Of a stretch of 64,000 bases of DNA, positions 40,373 to 50,328 are shown piece after piece. This stretch comes from Thermoguttaceae bacterium (GTDB lineage Bacteria; Planctomycetota; Planctomycetia; Pirellulales; Thermoguttaceae), in assembly GCA_025060325.1 (NCBI GenBank), contig JANXBW010000010.1, positions 62,001 to 126,000 of the forward strand, in the 5' to 3' direction. Within the stretch, counting starts at the first letter, position 1. Each line of letters starts with the position of its first letter. Position numbers and translations under genes: made by a program. The notes beneath the pieces are model-generated. The model was not told the DNA's origin, did not search any database, and saw nothing but the letters and a program-made list of their open reading frames with translations.

Positions 40373-41707
40373 TTACCGGACCAAAACACATTTCATTTGC
40401 GTATGATCACGAATAAGCAGTTTGCCATCAGACAGAGCAATAGGGGCCCAGTTCTGCACCGGTCCGCCCATCCGCGCCATGCCTTCGGTGCTTGTACCCT
40501 CTTGTCCTAGCAGTTCAGCCGAGGCCAAAACTTTGAATTCTTGCGGATCGGGCTCAATTAGATAAAGTCGGCGCATTCCGTCAGTAGCCAAGATCAGTCC
40601 ATCCACAAGGATCATGCTCCCCTTGTTGAAAACGGGCGAGCGGCCAGTTCGCCACCTAATTTGGCCATCTACGCTCATGCAGACAAGCCCATCTCGGCGA
40701 GCATTGGTAGTGTACTGCCCAAAGAAGTAGCCGTTGTAGAAAAGCGGAGGTTTTGTATGCTCGCCAAAGTCCGTAGTCGTGAGGATCTCTTTTGTCTGGT
40801 AGGTGCCGTCCGCATTCTTTTCGACCTTAAAGAGGATAGCCCCCAACTCATAGCCCCCGGCGACGAGGACTTTGTTGTCTCCAGCGTCTACAGCTGTCGG
40901 GATAGGAATCTGGCAGCGCCAGCGCGGATACTCCCAAAGGATCTTGCCGTCCCGAGGATCGATGCCGACAACTTTGCCCGAGCTTGCTTCACCCCCGCCG
41001 CGTCTCATAAATCCACCGGCTGAGGCCGTCACCATCACCACGTGGTCTTCGCCGTCGATCTTAACAAGGCCGGGGCTGACATAGCCCACCGGGCCCAGTG
41101 GAGGTGTTTTCCAGCGGATTTTTCCGGTGGCCTTTTCAAAAGCTACCACCCCTGCCTCCGGGGTCTGCGAAGCCACGATGACAAGTTCCCCGTAAAGAAG
41201 CGGACATTGCGTGATGCCCCACATCGGCAGTTGTTTGCCGCCGAAATCTGTCCAAATGTTCTTATGCCAGACGGGGTTCCCCGTGGTGACATCGATGCAG
41301 TAAAAGTCGCCGTTTTGCCCACAGGAAAAGACGAATTTATCGTCAACAGCGGGCACACTCCGGGAACCGGGGAAGGGGAGGCTTCCCCGAGCTTCGTAGC
41401 TAAATCGCCACAGTTCTTTCCCAGTGACAAGATCAAGACAACGCACGATGTCGCTGACCGGGTCGTCGCGGTCAAGCAGATAGACCCTTCCATTTTTGAT
41501 CACGGGTCCGCCGAAGCCACGCCCCACCGGGACCGTCCACAGCACTTTGGGGCCTTCTTCCGGCCAGGAACGCAAGATGCCCTTTTCCGGAGAGACGGAA
41601 TTGCGGAATGGCCCTAGGTACTGGGGCCAATCGGCTCCCTCGGAGGTCCGAACGTATACCGGGCAGGCAACCATTAGCAGAGCAATGCCAATCACCAAGT
41701 GCTTCAT
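40373..41707 (-). CDS. Secreted PQQ-like beta-propeller repeat protein
   Basis: Exported protein of 444 residues, paralogous to the one at 20014-21294. A signal peptide (MKHLVIGIALLMVACPVYV, cleavage near SEGA) is followed by the family opener ADWPQYLGPFRNS. Propeller blades show the GKELWRFSYEA, GNPVWHKNIW, GKIRWKTPPLG and GKILWEYPRW repeats. The ATG at 41707 is selected because AAGGAG lies nine bases upstream and because it begins the signal peptide; an in-frame start 126 bases further up adds a leader with no export features. It follows the M28 peptidase gene on the same strand. The molecular role is unknown, as for most of this family. Confidence 0.88.
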   Translation of the reverse strand: MKHLVIGIALLMVACPVYVRTSEGADWPQYLGPFRNSVSPEKGILRSWPEEGPKVLWTVPVGRGFGGPVIKNGRVYLLDRDDPVSDIVRCLDLVTGKELWRFSYEARGSLPFPGSRSVPAVDDKFVFSCGQNGDFYCIDVTTGNPVWHKNIWTDFGGKQLPMWGITQCPLLYGELVIVASQTPEAGVVAFEKATGKIRWKTPPLGPVGYVSPGLVKIDGEDHVVMVTASAGGFMRRGGGEASSGKVVGIDPRDGKILWEYPRWRCQIPIPTAVDAGDNKVLVAGGYELGAILFKVEKNADGTYQTKEILTTTDFGEHTKPPLFYNGYFFGQYTTNARRDGLVCMSVDGQIRWRTGRSPVFNKGSMILVDGLILATDGMRRLYLIEPDPQEFKVLASAELLGQEGTSTEGMARMGGPVQNWAPIALSDGKLLIRDHTQMKCVLVR

Positions 41708-41990
41708 CCGAGTTTCTCCTTGCTTTCGCAGGTAGGTTATTAGCCCTAGATTGGGGGATTTGGCCGGCTTCGAGGCCGGTGCAGGCGTCACTATTACGGT
41801 TTTTAACACCTTCGGGAGCCTGGTGGGTCGCATAAGCCCGGAAATCCTTTATCTGGACAGAGACCGAGCTTCGCCAGCCGAGCTGGATGCTCGGGTGTTG
41901 CCCGGACTGCGTCCTTGCGCTGCCTGAGCCGGAGCCCGGATGGCGGGTCTCCACTTCGGAGGGCATAATTCGGAGCGGGGGTGGGTCGAT

Positions 41991-43757
41991 TTAATTTCGA
42001 GACGGATGGGCTAGGTCGATGTGAATGACTCTTCCCTCCCGTTCGATCGTGAGCCTCAAAGATGGGCGAGATGAGTATTTTTGCCAATTTCGTGCCCATT
42101 CTTCCACAGCTGTGAGCGGATCATTCCCGAGGGGTTGCCCGTCAATCTCCCAGATTCGGTCACCTCGCTTAAGGCCCGCGGTTGCCCCTGCCGAGAGGGG
42201 CACCACGTCCAGCACAACGGCGACGCCTGGGTCCGCCGGGTCCAGACCCAGGAGAAGTCCAAAGGGTGCGGGCTTTCCCCGCAACGGAATACGAACCTGC
42301 CGGGACTCAGCGCCCTCAGCTTTCTCGACAGTTAGCTCGATTACTTCTTCAGCCGTTGCTACCGTTTTGAGGAGTTCCTCAAAAGCAGCGAGGGGTTGGC
42401 CAGCGATTTTCGTAATCCGGTCACCCGATTGAAGTCCGGCCTCCGCGGCGGGAAACCCTTCTAGCACGCGGACGATCTCGACCGGCCCAGTGTCGCTCGA
42501 GGGCCGACATTCGATTCCGAGGCGTGGTAAAGGTCGGGCGACCTCGTCTGGCGGTTTTTCGTCTCGGGCCTCGGGCCGAAACTTCGGCAGTTCTTCGCGA
42601 TTCGCCAAATCATGCAAGACCACAAAAGCGTATCGCACGACCCTTTCCGCCCCTTCGTAGTTGATCCGCTCTGCAGTGTCCGTGGGCTGATGGTAGTCCT
42701 CGTGGAGGCCCGTATGAAACATCACGGACGGCACACCGACGTTGAAAAAAGTGACGTGATCGGAGTCGGGGCGCAAATTCCAGGAAAAGCGCAAGGAAAG
42801 GTCTCCCGGGTTTTGGAGCACAAAGAGCCGCCGCCATCCGCCCCCGCTTCTCACTCCCACCAGCTGAAGCGAGTTTTCTCGGAGCCGACCCACCATATCC
42901 AAATTGAGCGAAATAACGATCCGTTGGAGAGGTATGGTAGGCGACTTCGCCCAATGTTTGCTGCCAAGCAGCCCTTTTTCCTCCCCATCCCAAAGCGCTA
43001 CCAACACGGATCGCTTCAGGGAGACCATGCTGCAGGCTTCCGCCAGTTCGAGCACACCGGCCACACCGCTTGCGTTGTCGTCGGCTCCCGGGTACACACG
43101 CGGCTCCCCCTCCCGTTTTCGGCCATAGCCGATGTGGTCGAAGTGAGCGCCCACCACGATGAACTGTTGAGCCAGTTCAGCGTCCGAGCCTGGGATCAAG
43201 CCCAAGACGTTGGTCATTCCCTGCCCGAACGGTTGCAAGAATCCTCCGTCAACACCTGCCGGGGTTAATCCGATTTGCCGAAGCTGCTCGGCAAGCCAAT
43301 GGGCGGCCTTTTGGGCTGCGGGACTTCCCGCCTCACGACCTTCGAAAGCGGGGTCGGCCAGAAAGGAAACGTGCTCGCGCAGCTCCGTCGCGGTGATCGA
43401 GGCCAAAGCAGCCTCAATTGAACCGCCTGCCCGATCAGCTCCACAAGCTGCGTCCAAGCATGGGAAAAACAGCGTCCATGCGACAACCGCTAGGGTCAGA
43501 AAGGGGTGCCGGAAGGTCCCTAACCCGATTTGGGGCCATGAGCGGAGGGAATCGCGGGCGCGCCCCTGCCAACTTCCCACCCCAGTTTTGAGGCCGTGCT
43601 CCGTCTCGCCGCTTTTACCACTCGGATGCCACCTCCAAGTTCTGCTTTCTCCGAGCCGGGGAAAGGTCAGATCGCAGGCCTCCGGAAGTCCGAAGATCGT
43701 GCGTTTAGGGCGGGCACATCGCGGGGCTTTGATCCGGTACGTTTGCAAGATGCCCAT
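41991..43757 (-). CDS. Secreted M28 family metallopeptidase with two PDZ domains
   Basis: Zinc aminopeptidase-like protein, up to 588 residues. The M28 domain (about 115-400) has all five expected metal ligands: H in VGAHFDHIG, D in PGADDNASG, the E pair in WDGEEKG, D in LNLDMVG and H in HEDYHQPTD; a protease-associated insertion is not evident. Two PDZ domains follow (about 415-500, EAGLQSGDRITKIAGQPL; and about 505-588, TAGLKRGDRIWEIDGQPL), which usually bind substrate C termini. The signal peptide is internal to the longest frame (about 83-108, FLTLAVVAWTLFFPCLDA), so the true start is probably further in, with GTG codons available; I keep the ATG at 43757 only as the outer limit. The product is expected in the periplasm. 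Confidence 0.85.
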   Translation of the reverse strand: MGILQTYRIKAPRCARPKRTIFGLPEACDLTFPRLGESRTWRWHPSGKSGETEHGLKTGVGSWQGRARDSLRSWPQIGLGTFRHPFLTLAVVAWTLFFPCLDAACGADRAGGSIEAALASITATELREHVSFLADPAFEGREAGSPAAQKAAHWLAEQLRQIGLTPAGVDGGFLQPFGQGMTNVLGLIPGSDAELAQQFIVVGAHFDHIGYGRKREGEPRVYPGADDNASGVAGVLELAEACSMVSLKRSVLVALWDGEEKGLLGSKHWAKSPTIPLQRIVISLNLDMVGRLRENSLQLVGVRSGGGWRRLFVLQNPGDLSLRFSWNLRPDSDHVTFFNVGVPSVMFHTGLHEDYHQPTDTAERINYEGAERVVRYAFVVLHDLANREELPKFRPEARDEKPPDEVARPLPRLGIECRPSSDTGPVEIVRVLEGFPAAEAGLQSGDRITKIAGQPLAAFEELLKTVATAEEVIELTVEKAEGAESRQVRIPLRGKPAPFGLLLGLDPADPGVAVVLDVVPLSAGATAGLKRGDRIWEIDGQPLGNDPLTAVEEWARNWQKYSSRPSLRLTIEREGRVIHIDLAHPSRN

Positions 43758-44352
43758 ATCGTATGCCTTTTTCTTATGACTCCGATTAGCTTCGATGTTG
43801 GCCGTGATGACTCCAGGACTCCCTCAAATCGGGCCCACCTGACCCAAGGCGGGGTTTCGGTTGACGTCGGCCCATTTTAGCGCCAATGGTCCGGGAAGAA
43901 AAACCGCGGAAGGCACCCTTTGGGGATTGCTTGAATACTTCCTGGGCCTGTGCGGGTTTATCCAGCCGACTTGCGTCCTGCCGGCCAGATGGTCAAGATC
44001 ATTAGGACCCCCGCCGGAAAGGCTGAAAGGGGCGGGCGCACTGGCGACCATTCAGTGCGATGTGGGACCAGTGGTGGGGGGCGGATCGGTGCCATTTTTG
44101 GATTTATGCTGGGATGGTTAACCGAATTTTTTGCAAGACTAGCGAAATCCCGCCCGCCAAGCTTCAGGTTGAATTTGTTCCGATTTGTCTGCGAAGTTAG
44201 CTGGCCTAGTGTGAAGGATTGCGGCTGGCTCACTGCGCTAAGCACTGGCTCGGTGCGCATCGGGTTGGGAGGATTCGTGAGATCCCCCTCTAGTTTTTTC
44301 AAGCCGGCTTAAGAAGAGACAAGGCAAAAAGAAGGTGAAGGAGGTAGCAAGA
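43758..44352. other. Divergent intergenic, no supported gene
   Basis: Spacer between the M28 peptidase gene (minus) and the TrpB2 gene (plus). The AAGGAGG ribosome binding site of TrpB2 lies at its right edge. No tryptophan leader peptide, T-box or gene was recognised. Confidence 0.4.
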
Positions 44353-45720
44353 GTGAGTGCGGATTTGTCTCGCAGAGTGGTCCTGCCTGAAAAGGAAATA
44401 CCGCAAGCGTGGTACAACATTCTCCCCGATTTGCCAGAGCCACCTCCTCCCGTACTCCATCCGGCAACAAAGAAGCCGATTTCTCCTAGCGATTTGGAAC
44501 CGATTTTTGCTCGGACACTCATCGAGCAGGAAATGAGTCCGGAGCGCTGGATTGCAATACCTGAACCGGTGAGAGAGGTATATCGGTTGTGGCGGCCTAC
44601 CCCGCTTGTGCGGGCACGCAGCTTGGAAAAAGCCCTTAATACTCCGGCGCGGATTTACTTCAAGGACGAAAGCCATAGCCCCCCAGGGAGCCACAAACCA
44701 AATACGGCGGTCGCCCAAGCATATTTCAACAAGATCGAAGGTGTCCGGCGGCTGGCGACCGAGACGGGCGCGGGCCAATGGGGTTCGTCACTAGCCTTTG
44801 CGTGTACGCTGTTTGGTCTTGAGTGTACGGTCTTCATGGTCAAGGTCAGTTACTACCAAAAGCCATACCGGAAGACCATGATGCAGCTGTGGGGGGCGGA
44901 TGTCGTCCCGAGTCCCTCGGATCGAACGGAAGCTGGGCGGAAAATTCTGGCGGCTGATCCCGATTGTCCCGGCAGCTTAGGGATTGCTATCAGCGAAGCG
45001 ATCGAAGCAGCAATCAAAGACCCAGAGACTAAGTACACACTAGGCAGCGTGCTTAACCATGTGTTGTTGCACCAGACGATTATCGGACTGGAAGCGAAGA
45101 AGCAGCTAGAACTTGTGGGTGATTATCCGGACATTGTCATCGGTTGTGTGGGCGGCGGGAGCAATTTCGCCGGCCTTGCTTTTCCGTTTGTGGCCGACCG
45201 GCTTCGGGGGAAAGAGGTACGATTCATTGCTGTAGAGCCAAAAGCTTGTCCCAGTATGAGCCGCGGTCAATACCGGTATGACTTCGGCGACACAAGCCAA
45301 CTGACGCCGCTCATCAAAATGTACACGCTCGGGCATAACTTTGTCCCCCCGGGGATCCATGCAGGTGGGCTTCGCTACCACGGGATGGCGCCGCTTGTGA
45401 GTCTGCTAGCCAAGCTTGGGATCGTCGAGGTGGCCGCTTTTCACCAGAACGAGTGCTTTCAGGCCGCTCAGCTTTTTGCCAAGACCGAGGGCATCATTCC
45501 GGCTCCGGAAACTTCACATGCGATACGAGCGGCAGTGGTGGAAGCGTTGCGATGCCGGGAGACCGGCCAGGAAAAGTGCATCCTATTTAATCTGAGCGGC
45601 CACGGAATTTGCGATTTGGGCGCTTACGACAAATTCCTGGCTGGGGAGTTGGAGGATCTGGAATATCCGCAGGAAAAGATCGAGGAAGCTCTGGCGGCAT
45701 TACCGGCGGTAGAGGCTTAG
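44353..45720 (+). CDS. trpB2: TrpB2-type tryptophan synthase beta chain
   Basis: PLP enzyme that makes tryptophan from indole and serine. The 455-residue protein belongs to the long TrpB2 form: an N-terminal extension of about 70 residues before the fold, the lysine motif [10 protein letters not shown] (K115), TGAGQWGSS, the phosphate-binding CVGGGSN, and the C-terminal [12 protein letters not shown]. TrpB2 forms no stable complex with TrpA and may salvage free indole. The GTG at 44353 is preferred because AAGGAGG precedes it at eight bases; an in-frame GTG 18 bases upstream lacks such spacing. No other trp gene is adjacent. It converges with lpxA with only 22 bases between the stops. Confidence 0.95.
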   Translation: MSADLSRRVVLPEKEIPQAWYNILPDLPEPPPPVLHPATKKPISPSDLEPIFARTLIEQEMSPERWIAIPEPVREVYRLWRPTPLVRARSLEKALNTPARIYFKDESHSPPGSHKPNTAVAQAYFNKIEGVRRLATETGAGQWGSSLAFACTLFGLECTVFMVKVSYYQKPYRKTMMQLWGADVVPSPSDRTEAGRKILAADPDCPGSLGIAISEAIEAAIKDPETKYTLGSVLNHVLLHQTIIGLEAKKQLELVGDYPDIVIGCVGGGSNFAGLAFPFVADRLRGKEVRFIAVEPKACPSMSRGQYRYDFGDTSQLTPLIKMYTLGHNFVPPGIHAGGLRYHGMAPLVSLLAKLGIVEVAAFHQNECFQAAQLFAKTEGIIPAPETSHAIRAAVVEALRCRETGQEKCILFNLSGHGICDLGAYDKFLAGELEDLEYPQEKIEEALAALPAVEA

Positions 45721-45742
45721 TGCGACCTATTTGTGCCCGCGG

Positions 45743-46663
45743 TCAAAAAGCTTGGGCGGCAGAAGGTGGCGCGGACTCGCCATTAGCAAGGCTTGCTTGC
45801 CCGGAAGCAAGCCAGGCTTCGAAGCGATGTCTCTCTGGTGTAATTCCTCGAGTTGTTGTGCACAGGAACTGATAAAGGATGGCTGCGGGCCCTTCCGGAA
45901 AGCGTTCCTTGAGCGTTTCGAGGACTGCTTGCCAAGAAAGACCGCTTCGGTAAATGATTCGGTAGGCCTCCTTTAGTTGACTAATTTGCTCGACGGTAAA
46001 CCCCGCCCGCCGGAGGCCGATGATATTTAGGCCTACCACCAAGGTGGTAAAGCCGTCAACGGTGACATAAGGCGGGATATCTTTACCGACGCGGGCATGG
46101 CCACCCACCATAGCAAACGGGCCGATTCGGCAAAATTGGTGCACTGCTACTGCCCCCGATAGATAAGCTCGGTCACCGACACTGACGTGGCCAGCTAACA
46201 TCACATTGTTCGCCAAGATGCACCCGTTGCCCAATCGGCAATCGTGGGCCACGTGTGCGTTGACCATTAGCAGATTGTTATCGCCCACGACAGTGGCTTC
46301 GTGCTCATCAAGTGCGCGATGGATGGTTACGTGTTCCCGGATGACGTTCCCGGCACCGACGATGACCTTACCCGGCCGTTCGGGCATGTGGATGTGTTGC
46401 GGGAGGCCCCCGATAACGGCTCCTTCGAACACGTGGTTGTTCGGTCCGAGGATGACTCCCTCTTTGATGACGGCGTGCGCTTCAAGACGACACCCGTTGC
46501 CGATGACTGTCTCGCCTTCGACAAGCGCAAAGGGACCGATGTAAACCCCCTTGCCAATCACGGCATATCGGCTGACCACAGCCGTCGGATGGATGAAGGT
46601 CTCTGCGGAGTGTGAATCTTGGTCATCGGGTTCCGGGGCGTGTAGTCGCAAGTGCCGTTCCAT
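45743..46663 (-). CDS. lpxA: UDP-N-acetylglucosamine acyltransferase
   Basis: First enzyme of lipid A synthesis, adding a 3-hydroxyacyl chain to UDP-GlcNAc in the cytoplasm. The 306 residues comprise a left-handed beta-helix of hexapeptide repeats (about 22-215) with the catalytic histidine in VNAHVAHDC (H140, equivalent to E. coli H125), the HQFCRIGPFAMVGG turn, and a helical C-terminal part with LNIIGLRRAGF. It is about 40 residues longer than E. coli LpxA, because of an N-terminal extension of about 20 and a C-terminal tail. The ATG at 46663 follows GGGGAGGA; the in-frame ATG 33 bases upstream is not supported. lpxD and fabZ, often beside lpxA, are absent here. Confidence 0.95.
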   Translation of the reverse strand: MERHLRLHAPEPDDQDSHSAETFIHPTAVVSRYAVIGKGVYIGPFALVEGETVIGNGCRLEAHAVIKEGVILGPNNHVFEGAVIGGLPQHIHMPERPGKVIVGAGNVIREHVTIHRALDEHEATVVGDNNLLMVNAHVAHDCRLGNGCILANNVMLAGHVSVGDRAYLSGAVAVHQFCRIGPFAMVGGHARVGKDIPPYVTVDGFTTLVVGLNIIGLRRAGFTVEQISQLKEAYRIIYRSGLSWQAVLETLKERFPEGPAAILYQFLCTTTRGITPERHRFEAWLASGQASLANGESAPPSAAQAF

Positions 46664-47430
46664 GGCGTTTCCTCCCCGCAACGTGTGGATGGCCAAGAGG
46701 AGGATCTCGCGTGGTTTTTTGCAAAGAGTAGATAGGGGGCGGTTATTCCCAAATACAAACGGCGATAGGTTGCCCCGCTCTAGCCTCGACGGCCTACTAA
46801 GCGGGCTAAGGTGTTTACAACTTGGCCTGACCAGAATTTAACGAACTTGGTAATCAGGATTGTTGCCGCGGCCCGGGTTGATCGCAAGTAAGTAACGGGG
46901 CCAGTCCCCCATGTTGGTGTTTTCGGATGAGCTCCCGCTCGGGCCCCGGGTTACAGCGAGGCCACGGAGGAGTGCGTTCGGGACAACAAATTCGGGGCGT
47001 AACTCCTGAATTAGTGGCGAAGCAAAATATCGGCCCACGCTTTTACTTTCTCGCCATGAAGTCTGATACCAAGGGAAACAAGCCCCCACAAGTCCAGTTT
47101 TCTATCTGCAGCGATTTGGTGGTCTAACAGAGTAGAAGCAGCGCCGCTTGCCGCAAGCCCCACTGCGCGGTTTTGCCGCCACGTAGATTTGCAACCCGCG
47201 AGTGCTGCTTAAAGCCGGAAAAGTTGCGCTTGCCTCGCCCGTTCCACAAGCACCAATACGAGCCCACTCCAAGGCACCTCCGAAACCGTTTAAACGGTTG
47301 TTCGATCCGTCGCGACACCGGTGCTACGAGAACGCGGGCCTGACGCACCGAGACCGTCTAGCCCGAAGGGCAGCTAGGCCCAGGGCAATAGTCTCGGTCA
47401 TTCGTCGCTTTCGGGCTTTGGACAACGCGA
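46664..47430. other. Intergenic, no supported gene
   Basis: Gap between rpsT and lpxA, both on the minus strand. TAGCCCGAAGGGCAGCTA near 47359-47376 can fold with one bulge downstream of rpsT but has no T run. No gene was recognised. Confidence 0.4.
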
Positions 47431-47700
47431 CTAAGTCTGGACGAGTTTATTTAGTCGCTGGGCAAGGCGGGACTTCAAACGAGCAGCCTTGTTTTTGTGG
47501 ATGACCCCTTTAGCGGCGGCTTGGTCAATCTTCTTGGTCGCCAGGCGGAACTCTTCGCCAGCCAGTTGCGCGTCCCCTGCGGCGATGGCTTTAAGTACCC
47601 GCTTGTAGTGCGTCTTAATCGTGTGCTTGACAGCCCGGTTTCGCGCCCGACGCCGGACGTTTTGACGCAGCCGTTTTGCGGCACTCTTGGTATTCGGCAT
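47431..47700 (-). CDS. rpsT: 30S ribosomal protein S20
   Basis: Ribosomal protein bS20, which binds 16S rRNA early in assembly of the small subunit. The 89-residue protein is of standard length and very basic. It starts MPNTKSAAKRLRQNVRRR, the family signature, with the processed form beginning at the proline, and contains RNRAVKHTIKTHYKRVLKA and the C-terminal KGVIHKNKAARLKSRLAQRLN (read in two parts). TTAGGAG precedes the ATG. It is monocistronic, flanked by long spacers, as is common for rpsT. Confidence 0.98.
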   Translation of the reverse strand: MPNTKSAAKRLRQNVRRRARNRAVKHTIKTHYKRVLKAIAAGDAQLAGEEFRLATKKIDQAAAKGVIHKNKAARLKSRLAQRLNKLVQT

Positions 47701-49166
47701 AGCTCCTAACTCACAATGGTTGGAACCCGTAAGAAAATGCGATTGACCGATCTAATGTGTTTAAAGATTACTTGATTTCCCAGTAAAGTGTAGTTGACCA
47801 CCTCGAAAACCAGGAATTCCACTGGGCAGCCGTTTCGGCCGGCCCCGATTGAAACAAGATACGAAGCTTTCGCCCAAGTTGGCAAGTGGGTTCCCCAGTC
47901 TGCTCGTTTTCTTCAGGTTTCCAGGGGCTGACGCGAGCAGTCGGAAGCATCAATTTCAGTATTAGGTCTATCGGTCGAATTTACAGGCGTGTTTGCCGCC
48001 CGATCCCCCGCCCAGAAGCTCTCCCGTTCAGCCCCGGACTTTGCGCGAGGGATACCCCGGGGTGACATCCTCCCGGCGTGAGCCACGCAGTTTTAGCCCA
48101 TTAGCGCCACGTGGCGAAACTGTGGGACTGGGACTTCGCACTCGGACCAAGAAATCAGGATTTTCTTAGGTTCATGGATCGCTCGGTCGTCGGGGGGGTG
48201 TCAGGCTCCTATAGTCGCGCTTCTAATGAGCGATAGGCGGCACACTCCTTCTCCGTTCCGTTTAATCAAACGGCGGACTTGAATTGGCACCTCGGGGGTC
48301 GAGGCCCTTCCGTAATGTGGCCTTTCGTGGCAAGTAATCGATCCGGCAGGTCCGCCACGTTTGGCCAGCCGCTCCGACAGCGAGGCTGGTCAGAATTGGG
48401 TCGACACCGACTTGGGAGATTGACCCTACTCGCCCGTACCAGCTGGGTCCTCGAGTGTCAGGGTTCCTTCTTGCGTCAAGATGAGGCGGCACTTGCTCTA
48501 TGCGCCGAATGCTTGACTTCGTTGACGCAGGCGGGTACTGTGCAAACTGGGAAAGTGTCAACGAGCCAAATCGCTTTTAGTATTTGCGGCAGTTCATTAG
48601 TAGAAGCTTTCGGTAACAATTAAGGATTTGGTGGTAGTAACTCGGTTACTGATGGGTGACTTTTAAGCATAGACGCGTGCAAAAGTTTGAGGGGGACGAG
48701 ACTCCCCAATCCGAGGGAATCTATCCTGTTTGACACTTGTTTTTGGCTGAGCACCGAGTCAGACTGAGGCGGCGTCAAGCGCGAATGGCACCCCTTTTGC
48801 AAACGGCGTTATTCTGTTGTCCCTTCGCGGTCTGGGAAGTCGGCGAAAAGCATAAACTGCTGCATTTGCGACATTGAACTGGAAGCTACACTTGGTAGGT
48901 GGAAAGTCGTTCCAGTTGGTCGACAAGCCGCTGGTTGGTGGTATCACCGCACGCCCCCCTCCTGAGTGTAATTTGCAAAGATAGCCGGCCTCGCCTCACC
49001 GGGGGTTGGCAGGGCAGTTTTGGCGTTGGCGAACAGGGGCTGAGACCAAAGGCAAAGTGTGGTCCGGCAAGCGGAATGTTTGGTTAGCCTACCAGGCGTG
49101 GGGCACTTATTAGGGGTACCGGTGTGGGATGGTAAACAAGTTTTCGCGAGGTGAAGGAGAGCCATC
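47701..49166. other. Long divergent intergenic region, no gene recognised
   Basis: Nearly 1.5 kb between rpsT (minus) and the DUF1559 gene (plus). Reading frames of 60-115 codons occur on both strands without ribosome binding sites or recognisable patterns. I found no tRNA or other named RNA. It carries the rpsT promoter on the left and the GAAGGAG site of the DUF1559 gene at the right edge. Confidence 0.4.
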
Positions 49167-50252
49167 ATGGTAACGCTTCTCAGGCCGGTTCGGTCCAAGA
49201 GTGGTTTTACGCTGGTCGAGTTACTTGTGGTGATCGCGATTATAGGGATTTTGATCGCGTTGCTTTTGCCGGCGATTCAGGCGGCACGCGAAGCTGCACG
49301 GAGAGCACAGTGCTCGAATAACTTGAAGCAAATCGGGTTGGCCTTGCACAACTATCACGACGTGCACAACTCATTTCCGTTTTCCGTCATGGTTCACGTC
49401 GTCGGAAACAGTTTGCAAAATGCTCAAGGCTGGGGGGTGGCGATCCTTCCGTTCATGGAACAGGCTGGTCTTTACAGCCAGTACGACTCCCGCTTCCCCC
49501 CGCTTTCGCCAACCCCAATTCCAGCTACGCTCCCCAACACACAGCCGTTTATCAACATTCGCGTAACAAGCACCTTGATACCCACCTTCGTTTGCCCATC
49601 CGCACCGGGAAGCCCGGAGGCTCGCGTGTATTCAGCCGGAGGGGTGTTCGCCGGGGTGACTGTTTATTGGCGGTCAGCACCGTCGGATTATTGCGTCAAC
49701 TCCGGTGTAGGGCAGGACTGGAATAACGTCGGTCCGGCGGGAAGTTTCGCTCAGATCGCGTATGCCAACTTTTCCGGGGGCGCAGGGCCCAGCCGGGAAG
49801 GCGTCCTCAATTTTGTGGGGTTCGATCCTTTCTTGAATCAGACTTTCTATACTACCAGCCGCATCGCCGACGTGCTGGACGGGACTTCGAACACGATAAT
49901 GATCGGGGAAAGGACTGGCGGGCGGGTAATTTATTTGGGAACTCGTGTGGCCCCATCCGGCACCCCGCCGTACAGCCAGTTGTTGGACGTAAATGGTGGA
50001 GGTTGGGGCGATTTGCTTAATGGCTACCACTGGCTGATCGGAACATCCCAGGACGGGACCTCGATGCAGGGAGGCTCTTGCGCCATTAACTGCAACAATA
50101 TTCGTGGACAGTCGTACCACTCGTTCCACTCGGCGGGTGCCAACTTCCTGCTGGCCGATGCTTCTGTACGGTTGATCAGCGCGACCGTTGATCCGTTCAC
50201 TTTTGCCAGCATGCTCACGCGACGAAAAGGTGAGCCGGTCTCGAGTCAGTAA
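49167..50252 (+). CDS. DUF1559 prepilin-like protein
   Basis: Second DUF1559 protein, 361 residues. The prepilin signal is [13 protein letters not shown] followed by [20 protein letters not shown], and the conserved [28 protein letters not shown] segment follows. Near the C terminus the family H-x9-DG motif is [12 protein letters not shown], with alanine in place of the final glycine. The ATG follows GAAGGAG at eight bases. Compared with the copy at 33978-35057, the first 60 residues are nearly identical while the rest differs, as is usual in this family. No small lipoprotein gene accompanies it; it converges with the FliN-like gene. Confidence 0.95.
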   Translation: MVTLLRPVRSKSGFTLVELLVVIAIIGILIALLLPAIQAAREAARRAQCSNNLKQIGLALHNYHDVHNSFPFSVMVHVVGNSLQNAQGWGVAILPFMEQAGLYSQYDSRFPPLSPTPIPATLPNTQPFINIRVTSTLIPTFVCPSAPGSPEARVYSAGGVFAGVTVYWRSAPSDYCVNSGVGQDWNNVGPAGSFAQIAYANFSGGAGPSREGVLNFVGFDPFLNQTFYTTSRIADVLDGTSNTIMIGERTGGRVIYLGTRVAPSGTPPYSQLLDVNGGGWGDLLNGYHWLIGTSQDGTSMQGGSCAINCNNIRGQSYHSFHSAGANFLLADASVRLISATVDPFTFASMLTRRKGEPVSSQ

Positions 50253-50328
50253 TCGTTCGGTTAAGCCTTTGCGGCGGTTTGGTCTTCGCCCAAGTTCTCT
50301 TTCCAGTCCAGTGATTAGTTAAGAGGTG

